Positions 55,290 through 64,000 of a stretch of DNA of 64,000 nucleotides are shown piece after piece. The stretch spans positions 106,557,669 to 106,621,668 of the forward strand of contig OX439036.1 of assembly GCA_949317995.1 (NCBI GenBank), written 5' to 3'. The notes beneath the pieces are model-generated. The model was not told where the DNA came from. It searched no databases and saw only the letters and a program-made list of their open reading frames with translations. Within the stretch, counting starts at the first letter, position 1, and every line of letters starts with the position of its first letter. This DNA is from Acholoe squamosa (Eukaryota > Annelida > Polychaeta > Phyllodocida > Polynoidae). Both the position numbers and the translations under genes were made by a program.

Positions 55290-55985
55290 CCATGATAACG
55301 TTTTTTTCCCATGATAATTACATGTTTGTGTAGTTGAGCATTAGGTAGTGTTTAATAGCATAGGTATATGTCATGTTTTCTCTATCACTTTATCATGTCA
55401 CTTGTCTATATGATATATGTACCATGATCACGTTTTTTCCATGATAATTACATGTCTATTGAGTTAGCATTGAAGGGTTTTCATAGCATAGTTATATGTC
55501 GTTTTTTTCTATCATATTTTGATATCACTTGTCTATATGATATAAGTTCCATGATCACGTTTTTTTCCATGATAATTACATGTCTAATGAGTTAGCATTG
55601 AATAGCTTTGATAGCATAGTTATATGTCGTTTTTTTTCTATCATATTTTGATATCACTTGTCTATATGATATAAGTTCCATGATCACGTTTTTTCCATGA
55701 TAATTACATGTCTAATGAGTTAGTTTTGATAGCATAGTTATATGTCGTTTTTTTCTATCATATTTTGATATCACTTGTCTATATGATATATGCACCATGA
55801 TCACGTTTTTTCCATGATAATTACATGTCTAATGAGTTAGCATTGAATAGCTTTGATAGCATAGTTATATGTCGTTTTTTTTCTATCATATTTTGATATC
55901 ACTTGTCCGATTGATATATGCACCATGATGACGTTTTTTTACCATGATGATTGCATGTCTAATGAGTGGATTATTAGGTCATTTT
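55290..55985. repeat. About 130-bp tandem repeats in the Polinton right arm
   Basis: Six units begin with CCATGAT(A/C/G)ACGTTTTTT at 55290, 55422, 55549, 55678, 55795 and 55923 (periods 132, 127, 129, 117, 128). Each carries ATGATAATTACATGTC, a T-run after TATATGTCG, and TATCACTTGTC. The AT-rich non-coding array lies between the convergent LRR and right-end genes. A role such as a spacer, terminator or origin region is only conjecture. Confidence 0.88.
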
Positions 55986-56207
55986 CACATTGGAATTTTC
56001 ATAGGAATACATGATAGTAGTAATAACACGACTAGTTATCATTTTCCAAAGTTTTATTATTATCCAATACAGTAGTATAATAAACATGATTCGTCTAAAC
56101 CTAGTATTTGTTTTATTCACTGCATATATACCTAATCTAAGTGTTCAGTAAACAGTTCACATTGATAATACCGTGCATTTCTTTGACAATATAAGGTAGA
56201 AATCCTT

Positions 56208-57289
56208 TCAGAATCCGGTCACCTTGGTGAACTCGTATACAAATGATTTTTGATTTGCCAGAATCATCTCAGGATTGACACACTTCAAGAAGGCAGCAAT
56301 ACTGTCTGTGGTTTGATCACTCTTGATTTTGAACTCCCCACACATTACATTAAATGCCATGGCGAGTCTAGTTGGGGAGATGACATCATGGCATGTTTTA
56401 GCATAGAAATTTATCAATGTGTCCCTGTCCTCCAGGCAGCCCATGGTCATGTGGGCCTTTTGCCCCTGCTCACCATTTACACACCCTTGGCAGTTAGCTG
56501 TCACCTTTTTGTCATAGGCAGATCTCAACATGTAGTGGTAGACATCACGTAACAGTGTACATGCCATGGGGATAGTCATTGTGTGTGATTTAATGTGAAC
56601 CCTTTGTAACTTTCCTGGTTCCTGATTGGCATAGGTGGCCAGCTCACATGTGCCTCGATCTAGGTACTGCTCTGTACAGACATGCTGGATCCCTGTATTC
56701 ATGTCCTCTAGCATGCCATAGAACACATCCATATACTTGGGCAGGGGGATGTCCACTGTATCTTCCCAATCTGCAGGATTGAACCCCACCAAATGGTTTC
56801 TCATGGCTTTGAAATCAGACTCCTCCAAGTTCACAGATTCCCATCTGTAAAAGAAAATAGACATTTAGCGACCTCTATATCTCTATTGTCGAAGTCTAAA
56901 ACCAGACATAGACCCACACACACATTTGTATTAATATACTCTACATATAATAGTGTACACATGAGTATTACTTACCCGATTCTTTCACCATCAGGGTTCA
57001 TTCTGGTGTAGCACATGTACTTCTTGCCATGAAATTGGACGACAGAGAGTGACCATCCTTCCCTGGAGACCAGGAGTCTCTCACCCCCATCTTCCGTCAG
57101 GTCATCAAATGCATTATTGAATACCAGACTATGATCAACAATCTTCCGGGGAACTAAAATATTACGAATAATTCCACCACGCCGCCTAGTAAATTTGATT
57201 TCAGTGTCCAACACAGTCATGGAAACTGACTTTCCTAGACGAATTCCCTCCATGCTATCCATAAATGCATCCAATACTTGACTGTCCAT
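56208..57289 (-). CDS. Two-exon Polinton protein with PC4-like N-terminus and Cys/His domain
   Basis: Exon 1 is 57289-56976 and exon 2 is 56844-56208, giving 316 codons. The exon junction falls inside a PC4-like stretch: a strand like LSVVQFHGKKYMCYTRM, then after the junction a helix like ESDFKAMRNHL. PC4-type folds bind single-stranded DNA and act in transcription or replication. The C-terminal half resembles a domain seen in other Polinton-like proteins of invertebrates, with C-x2-C, then Q, H and C (CQGCVNGEQGQKAHMTMGC), probably binding a metal. Its function is unknown. The gene is transcribed leftwards from just inside the right TIR. A TATATAG lies 36-42 nt upstream of the ATG, in addition to the TIR TATA array. 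Confidence 0.65.
56845..56975 (-). other. Intron in the right-end gene
   Basis: The minus-strand donor is CGG|GTAAGT (56975-56970) and the acceptor is TTTTCTTTTACAG|ATGG (exon resumes at 56844). The intron is 131 bp and in phase 2. Without splicing, exon 1 stops at once, because the donor itself contains an in-frame TAA. Confidence 0.75.
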
Positions 57290-57324
57290 GCTGCTCTGTC
57301 ATACCTCTCACTAGAAAGCTGTAT

Positions 57325-57331
57325 CTATATA
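57325..57331 (-). promoter_or_regulatory. TATA box of the right-end gene
   Basis: CTATATA on the plus strand reads TATATAG on the minus strand, 36-42 nt before the ATG at 57289. That leaves room for a very short 5' leader. Confidence 0.45.
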
Positions 57332-57424
57332 GCCTCCTCCCTAAAATCACGTGGTCACCCATAGCCAATAAATCTTCCCATATTTATAGGACTCACCTCA
57401 CATGTCTGAACATGTCGACTCTAC

Positions 57425-57624
57425 TGCACAACCACTCTCCAAAATACCCCTTCTAAATATAGACCCACGATTTATAGACCCATCTATTTATAGACACCTG
57501 GTTAATTATACACATCTATTTATAGCTAAATTTAGATCCCATATTTATAGACCCACTCAGCGGGGGGTCATATTTATAGACCCACTACCCCAGGGGGGTG
57601 GGTCCAAAGACCGGTCTATCTGCT
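57425..57624. repeat. Right terminal inverted repeat (200 bp)
   Basis: It is the reverse complement of 38065-38264 with no difference that I can find. It ends GACCGGTCTATCTGCT directly before the target duplication. Confidence 0.95.
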
Positions 57625-57630
57625 CTGTTG
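57625..57630. repeat. Right 6-bp target-site duplication of the Polinton
   Basis: CTGTTG, identical to 38059-38064. Confidence 0.95.
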
Positions 57631-60600
57631 ACTTGTAGCTCGCACCCCATATCCTGCAGTGTTTGTATGCCGCTACGTTTTCCATTTTGGATGGTCCTGC
57701 TTCTTCAAGGCATCAAGCCTAAAATGGTGCTGTGGGCAGGTATGCTACCTACCCAATTTTTGGCCCAGGGTTCCCCCTGGGTCTTTGGCGGCAGGTTCCA
57801 GGCCAATTTTCCTGATTTCTAATCACCAGGTTTAGAGTGTAATCATTGTTAAATCTAGGCTTCTTATCAATTTAATTCAAAAACCAATGGATAGACTTGA
57901 ATCTAATCTGTCCTGTCCATGAGCCATGTCTTTCCCTCTCACAAGAGCTGCCATATTTAACTTACCTTTTCAAGTGCCATATTGACTACAAGCCCTTTAA
58001 CATGGGGTCTATGGTTGGGATAATTTTGGCGATTTCAAAAACACCTTGATTCCTATGGAAATTGCTGATTAAGACGCCTAAAATTCAGCAGGTGTAAAAA
58101 ATCAGGCATGTCATATGAGCTACATCCTTTGTGTGTCTGATTAATTTACTTCTTTGTTCCTATAAATGGGGGGGGGGGCCGCCATACCTGCACCACCATC
58201 AGACCGCCATATTGTAGTTTAGATCGCTACCTCTCCAATTTTTACAGAATTTTTATGATAAAATTCATATCGCCTTTGTTTGAAATCGCACATCCGGCAG
58301 GACGAGTTCGGGCATGTGCAGAGATTGAACCGCCGTAACCTTGCTTTTTTTTTTGTTTTACAGTAAATTGAGGGTGTGTTATTGATTCAAATCATTCCCC
58401 CGGATGTAAAACTAAACAAACAAACAAACAAACAAAAATCAAATCGATTAATATTGCCAAAAATGCATGGATTATATTCAAAAACCCATTAATTTCAAGT
58501 TAAATCAATTGAAAATATTGAATTTTCTCGGCGATATCCGGGACCTGAATCCAAAATGGTGGACCAGAACATGAGCAAGGAACTTTCAGCTTACGGTTAT
58601 ATTGAAACTGCTTGATTACAGCAAAATGGCAGACAATTGGACTGTCTCAGGCCATCTGATAATACAGTTATTTGAAACCTGCAGGTGTTTTGAATATATA
58701 CAATGCCTAGAAAAGGCCAAAATGGCCTGCGGAACACCTGAGCGATAATGGGTGCATTCTCCATAGGCATTGACGACTTGGACAGACAGTCAATATAGTG
58801 ACAGTCCCCTACGGTAGGTTTTTTGGCATATTTTGTGGGAGACCCTTGGCCAGTCGTGCATTGCAATCTTTTTGGCCCTACTCTAATTTTATTAGTGACC
58901 ATTTAGGAGAAAGATCTGATTGGCACTTATCAAAGTTTACTTACCATCCTGCATGTCAAATTCGTGTCATATAGGCCCAAACATTTACTGCCGCCCTTGA
59001 AAAAATTCTCCAGAAAGAAAAGATTTCCCTACCTACGTTGATTCTTTTCGACCCCATTACCCAAACACAATTTTTTTAGGCCTCATGGAACTGGGGAAAG
59101 CAATGCATCAAATCACTATGTTGGCCCTTTATGAGCTGATCTAGCTTGATCCTCCACATACCCCATCACACGGTGTCTCCCCCTGTCAGCACTTATCAGT
59201 GTGTGACCTGTGTAATTGAGTGTTACTACACCAGGGGTCAGAGGTCACCCACAGAGGTCAAAGGTCGCTAATAGAGGTTAAGGTACTTCACACCAGGGGG
59301 CAGTATGGACACTGACCAGCGTCTATAAGGTCACGTGATGGTGGCACGTGATGAGGAGGAAGTCTGGGTAATATAAGGGGGTAGCAGGTGACTGCAGCAG
59401 AATCTAAGAAACCTTTTTTTTGGGGGAAAACCCTCCCCCCAAAAAGATAATTTACTAATATCAAAACTGCTCATTCCAAATTATTCAACTCTCAAACTTG
59501 GGTGTCCATGTTTGAAGTCAGTTCTCCCTTTTCTGGCACCGCCTGTGTCCCTCCTGATACAGGTTGTTTATATCCCCTTTGTTCAGATCAAACCATCATT
59601 ATCTAGCACCTCTCCTATGCTCAAGGGCTTGAATCATTGATACATTTTTTTTCTCTTAAGTATGAATTTTAAGAGTTATATCAGGTACATTCAATTTCGT
59701 TCACGGGTCCAAGTTCAAGCTAGGGGACAAGACAACATGGCGGCCTACATGATAACAACTAGCCATAACCCTATACTCCAGCACTACCCCCATAGTGTCA
59801 TCATTAATGTATAGACAGGCCCATGTCTGGTGGGGTAATAGATAGTGTAAGGGTAATAACATGTCTAGTGTACTAGCACTGGGTGATAAACAGCATTATA
59901 CCGTATATACAGGCTTATAAACCACTAATTCTACCAATTTCACCCATAACTCTTATGATTGCACTGCCATGATAGGTTTATGATATCGTACATTGGTTAA
60001 AGATTTAGGAAGGGGTGTGGAACTTATTAAAATCCTTCTTGTGGGAGGGGGCGGGGAAAATAATATTCAAAGAAAACATGGATGTGCTAAGTATATGCAC
60101 TGTAATTGTGTGGGCTGGGGAATCCAACTGAACATACACTAAGATATATGGTATACTTCAAGGCACATCTTTCTGTCTTCCTTTACGTTACTTGCTGGTG
60201 CCAGATTTAATTCGCCTTAACATGCCCGTACTTGACTTAGCTTGTATAATTAAATTTGGTGAGTACAGTCTCGGAAGGAGCCAAGCGAGCAGTATACAGA
60301 GCAACCCATTGAGCAGAGCACGGAGCAACTCCCCGAGCAGTTCATATAACAGCCAGTACTATCAGTATTTCAAAATAAAGCTAAAATCTAGTGCACAAAG
60401 ATATGTCTATATAAAGACGGGGAAATCTGCCAATGTAATAAGATGAAAACATAAATCACCGAGGCAATAAGGGGATTCCAACTCGTGGGTGGATGACGTA
60501 CACAGTGAAATGTGGGTAGATGAAACAGCTTAGTATGTCAGGAAAACAAAGAAACAAACACTATGATAAACAAAATAACATGTTATCTGACTTATCTGCC

Positions 60601-60659
60601 CTCTAGATTTAGTTTTTCAATACGCTCATTCTAACCTATCCTAGAATATTGCTACGTTA
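57631..60659. other. Host DNA right of the Polinton
   Basis: No gene is recognised. A retroposon-like tail (CCCCCGGATGTAAAACTAA then (ACAA)n) lies at about 58398-58440, and a CTCF-like CACCAGGGGGCAGT at 59291-59304. The open frames are short and featureless. Confidence 0.45.
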
Positions 60660-60928
60660 GGCCAAAAAAAAAAGTTGTGTGTTTCAGGTAACATGCTGAT
60701 AAAAATTAGGTAGGGTAGCTTGATTTTTTCCCCCCGATCTGCTTCACAGACTCGCGACGAGTCGCGGTGACTCACAGGTGAGTCATTGTGACTCAGGGAT
60801 GGTTAATTGACTGAAAACTTGGCCAAAAACCTATATTTTCTTCAAAAATGGAGAAAAAAAGTTAGGGTCGGCCCTGTTTTGCTAGGTAGTGTTAGGTTAC
60901 CTGAAACAAACAATTTATATTTTTGGCC
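60660..60928. mobile_element. MITE with GGCCAAAAA..GTTTCAGGTAAC ends and TTA duplication
   Basis: The left end GGCCAAAAAAAAAAGTTG to TTTCAGGTAAC matches the reverse complement of the right end (GTTACCTGAAACAAACAATT to TTTTGGCC). TTA flanks both sides (60657-60659 and 60929-60931). It is of PIF/Harbinger type by its duplication. Confidence 0.65.
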
Positions 60929-61264
60929 TTACCAATTCATATGGCCATGCAATGTAACACTCATATCAATCAAGCCCCAAGCTTGAGCACTGTAGGTTTT
61001 TACTATGGTGCCAGTGAAAACCATTACAATGGTCTATAGGAAATAATTGCTCTGTGGGAGGGGGTGATGTGCGGTTCCTTTTGAGGAAATGAGCAAATCA
61101 AAGACTTAAAGTTGAGAGCGTTATTGTCACATCATACATAGTTAAACCTATATATCATAGTGGCCCTCCATAGTGTGGGAGAAAAGAGAGGAGTTGGAAG
61201 GATCCAGAAACCCTGAGGTTGAGTTTGTATGGATGGGGAGAATTTGGCACAGACACTCCTCATA

Positions 61265-61990
61265 ACCCTTTAAAGGTAGCATGGTGCATTGATGCATTGG
61301 TTGCCTGAATGCAGCGATGTCGAGGGTGATCGCCAGGGCTGCATGTATGCATCATGCCAGCCCCACAATTTGATACACTCGCCAAGGATCATCATGATGC
61401 ATGAATGCAGTGCTGGCAAACCTACATGAGACACAAACCTGAGGCATCATACTCTTTTTAGGGGGTTATCCCTTTAACAGCTGCTGATGCATAAATGCAT
61501 CATGCCCATTGGCGGGCTTCCCTAGCCCACTTAAAAGGGTCTATATCTCCTCTTTCCTCTCCCCTCAGGATGTGTGTGGTGCACATATGCGCGGGCACTG
61601 ACACATTCCTCTGTTAGATTATCAACTTGTGAAGCACGGGATAGCCACTTAGTGCCGCTAAAGTGCTGTAAAACACAAATCAATCAATCAATCAATGCCC
61701 ATTGGTTGCTATGATGCATGAATGCAGCCTCAGCGAGTAACTAACCAGGGCCGCATGCATGCATCATGTCAACCCTAGAGGGTTGATACACTCGTGGAGG
61801 GATGGCATGATGCCCCAATGAAGTGCTGGCAGTCAGACTCACCAGGACTGCATTCACACTTCATGCCAACCCATTAGGGTTGATACAGTCCCGGAGGGTT
61901 TGCATGATGCTCCAATGAAGTGCTGGCAAGCAGATCAGTAGACTCAGATCCACGGGCAGTTCCTTGGTGCATCTCCCCCTGTGGAGTGGG
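61265..61990. repeat. Cluster of GCATCATG MITE copies with an inserted SINE-like repeat
   Basis: MITE modules (AACCCTTTAAAGG at 61266; ATGCATCATGCCCATTGG at 61495; CTCCAATGAAGTGCTGGCAA at about 61910) are split by 61516-61695. That insert matches 11726-11930 and ends GCTGTAAAACACAAATCAAT plus (CAAT)n. The MITE sequence CCCATTGG resumes immediately after the tail, so the SINE-like repeat inserted into a MITE. Confidence 0.65.
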
Positions 61991-62640
61991 AACCTTCATG
62001 TGAGGGCATGAAGGAGCAGAATAACTTCATTGGGAGTCCACAAGGAGAAATCTCCTTCCATACTAACAGTGGGCATACCAGATTCGTAAAAGGCGACAAA
62101 CTTAGGGTTTCTTGTGTCTTGGGGTGAGCATGTGGGCAGCTGGTGTCCATATGCGCGGGCCTGGGCTTACATGCTTGTTTTTTGCCATGGGATTCCCCCT
62201 CAGTGAACCACGTCTGAGTGATCAAAGGCCGTGGTTTGTCTGGCCCTGCCTATGGGACCAGGCAAATAAAAGAACACTTGCTATCATTCGAAAAGAGTAG
62301 GGGAATGAAGCCCCGGTAGCGGTTTTCCCCCTCGACCCTCCTCATAGATTCGGTCATTCATCTCATAGATTCGGTCATTCATAGATTCGGTCAGTGCTGT
62401 GTCGGGCAAGCAGCATATAAAGCTGCGGCCTAATCCTGTTTTAGGTCGCTATGGAAAATAAGGAATGTGTTTTGCACAACTGGAAAAATGCTAGACCTAT
62501 GTAGACCCCTTGTGTATATAGCGACTTAAAAGTTCTATCCATGGCAAATGTAGAGGTTCAAATACACATAGCGACCTATTTAATAGCGACCTAAAACAGG
62601 AGTAATATATAGGAAAGAAAGAAAGAAACTTAAACAGAAG
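61991..62640. other. Host intergenic DNA, nothing firmly recognised
   Basis: A small tandem repeat CTCATAGATTCGGTCATT lies at about 62341-62392, and the paired motif TAGCGACCTA / TAGGTCGCTA occurs near 62441 and 62567. No gene is recognised. Confidence 0.4.
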
Positions 62641-62654
62641 AATAGATTAGCATA

Positions 62655-63130
62655 GAAGCTTGCCCCGCAGGGCTACTAATATGGAATAGAAAAGAAGCTT
62701 GCCCCGCAGGGCTACTTTAATGGAATAGAATAGAATTTTGCCCCGCAGGGCTAGTCATTCAAATTCAATACCCCTGCGGGGCAAGCTTCTTTTCTATTCC
62801 ATATTAGTAGCCCTGCGGGGCAAGCTTCTATTCTATACCATATTGATAGCCCTGCGGGGCAAGCTTCTATTCTATACCATATTGCCCCCGCAGGGCTACT
62901 AATATGGAATAGAAAAGAAGCTTGCCCCGCAGGGCTACTTTAATGGAATAGAATAGAATTTTGCCCCGCAGGGCTAGTCATTCAAATTCAATAGCCCTGC
63001 GGGGCAAGCTTCTTTTCTATTCCATATTAGTAGCCCTGCGGGGCAAGCTTCTATTCTATACCATATTGATAGCCCTGCGGGGCAAGCTTCTATTCTATAC
63101 CATTTTGATAGCCCTGCGAGGCAAGCTTCC
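62655..63130. repeat. Alternating-orientation array of a roughly 40-bp AAGCTTGCCCCGCAGGGCTA unit
   Basis: About fourteen units carry the core GCCCCGCAGGGCTA next to AAGCTT and a GGAATAGAA-rich spacer. Three units in one orientation are followed by three in the other, and the whole block repeats with a 223-bp period (CAGGGCTACTAATATGG at 62668 and 62891). The result is a large inverted and tandem repeat. It is non-coding. Confidence 0.85.
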
Positions 63131-63206
63131 ATTCTATCTTATATGTGCAACTCAATAAGGATGATAAAAAATGTTTCAAATAGAACTAGATCATGGGTTT
63201 TTAGTT

Positions 63207-63302
63207 ACTGAATAAGGGTCATCTTCATGATTACAAACATTTACTGAATAAGGGTAATGACCCTTATTCAGTAGCTATTTACAATAGTCAAGATGACCCT
63301 TA
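63207..63302. repeat. Nested inverted repeats (ACTGAATAAGGGTCATCTT)
   Basis: A perfect 19-bp inverted repeat (ACTGAATAAGGGTCATCTT and its complement) encloses a second pair (TACTGAATAAGGGT / ACCCTTATTCAGTA). The DNA is AT-rich and non-coding. Confidence 0.8.
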
Positions 63303-63496
63303 TTCAGTTAAGAATGCCCTTCTACCACTATCACATTCACATTAAAGAGGAATACACAGAACAAGCCATTCCATTTCCTTCATTTAGATTCCATCTTTTC
63401 CATTCACCCTCTAATTTTCTTTAGTTTTCAAGAGTTATCATGACTTAATCTATTCTTTAGCGACTTAAAGTGGGAGAATGCCCATATAAATACCTG

Positions 63497-63665
63497 TCCA
63501 AAAAGAAAAGAAAGGACTTAATGTCCGAGAAACCTTGAATGTCTGAGTTCCTCGATGGCCCCCGGACGTAAAACTAAACAAACAAACCAAACCAAATCCT
63601 TGGTGCATCATGACAACCAAGGGTCATGATGCACTCCTGCATTAACAACCCTTAAAGGGTTAATC
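63497..63665. repeat. SINE-like tail joined to a MITE right end
   Basis: 63497-63595 is nearly identical to 28203-28300, ending in an ACAAACAAACC tail. It is followed at once by MITE sequence (TTGGTGCATCATGACAACCA to CCCTTAAAGGGTTAA). The same pairing at both loci suggests insertion into the same MITE family. Confidence 0.6.
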
Positions 63666-64000
63666 CCCTCTGCAACCATTAAATGGTTAACATTTCCAGT
63701 AAAGGGTAAGGTTGAGAAGCAGCTCAGTGAGAGGTGAGCAGCTCATGAACTGCTCTCAGTTTTCACCCGGATTAAGGACGGGCTGCTTCTCATACCATCC
63801 CCTGTCTGTCTGCTGCTGGTGTTGTTGGTTATATATCTGCCATAGGGATAATCTTAGGGATTTTCGAGCGTCTAAAGAGGTAGGATTCTCTGTTTAATCT
63901 CTTTTGCAATGTTATTATTTGGTAGAGCAGTTGTTCAATTTTTTTTTTAATTTATACATGTAACTGTATCTTGAGTAGAGGAAATTCTCTGCTCTCAATG
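63666..64000. other. Host intergenic DNA at the right edge
   Basis: About 335 bp after the MITE end. I see short open frames only and no recognisable gene or repeat. Confidence 0.4.

Larger units (their letters stand above)
38065..57624. mobile_element. Complete Polinton/Maverick (adintovirus-type) element
   Basis: A 19,560-bp element bounded by 200-bp terminal inverted repeats and a 6-bp duplication. It carries the full Polinton core: packaging ATPase, integrase with chromodomain, penton-like protein, double jelly-roll major capsid protein and protein-primed family B DNA polymerase. The capsid block is on the plus strand and the polymerase on the minus strand, the usual Polinton layout. The right arm holds accessory genes, including two leucine-rich membrane proteins. 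Identical ends and mostly intact genes suggest recent insertion. The one clear lesion is a frame break in the polymerase gene. No adenain-like protease gene was found. Such elements also fit the definition of endogenous adintoviruses. Confidence 0.97.

Noticed and set aside
62655..63130. CRISPR-like array
   Set aside because: Units switch orientation, spacers are themselves repeated, and the context is animal nuclear DNA with no cas genes.

Overview
The window looks like nuclear DNA of an aquatic invertebrate animal. It has eukaryotic splice sites, polyadenylation signals, many short terminal-inverted-repeat transposons, minisatellites and SINE-like tails ending in (AAAC)n or (AATC)n. I cannot name the species from the sequence. 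About 44 kb (1-38058 and 57631-64000) is gene-poor host DNA in which I recognise no host protein gene.

The centre, 38065-57624, is one complete 19,560-bp Polinton/Maverick (adintovirus-type) virus-like transposon. It has 200-bp terminal inverted repeats (TIRs) that I read as identical, starting with AG, and a perfect 6-bp target-site duplication CTGTTG on both sides. This points to a recent insertion. The left arm is a compact plus-strand block: FtsK/HerA-like packaging ATPase, two small conserved proteins, retrovirus-type integrase with a C-terminal chromodomain, a small penton-like capsid candidate, a very basic core-like protein and the double jelly-roll major capsid protein. Three of its gene junctions are 4-base ATGA overlaps. 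Facing it on the minus strand is a long protein-primed family B DNA polymerase gene. It has a small spliceosomal intron near its start and a reading-frame break at about 44.6 kb, between polymerase motif A and motif B.

The right arm (49.1-57.4 kb) is accessory and is the most unusual part. It holds an orphan minus-strand gene (274 aa), two plus-strand type I membrane proteins with signal peptides and leucine-rich-repeat-like Cys-capped ectodomains, a 147-aa protein between them, and a two-exon minus-strand gene with a PC4-like N-terminal region and a Cys/His C-terminal domain. The larger membrane protein has a long Pro-rich tail with a YxxL motif in a hemITAM-like acidic context and a strongly basic end. 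Morphogenesis genes (ATPase, capsid proteins), replication/integration genes (PolB, integrase) and surface-receptor-like genes therefore sit together, as expected of a virus-like element able to form particles. I found no adenain-type maturation protease.

The flanks are built mainly from a palindromic MITE family bounded by TTAA (piggyBac-like ends, rich in GCATCATG and CCAATGAAGTGCTGGC), a 38-bp minisatellite apparently amplified from the end of that same family (13.07-14.90 kb), other MITEs with TTA duplications (PIF/Harbinger-like), a 60-bp minisatellite (28.68-29.69 kb), a 50-bp minisatellite (10.88-11.30 kb), local segmental duplications (15.7-22.4 kb), a group of degenerate tRNA-like sequences (9.65-10.17 kb), and an array of units in alternating orientation (62.65-63.13 kb).
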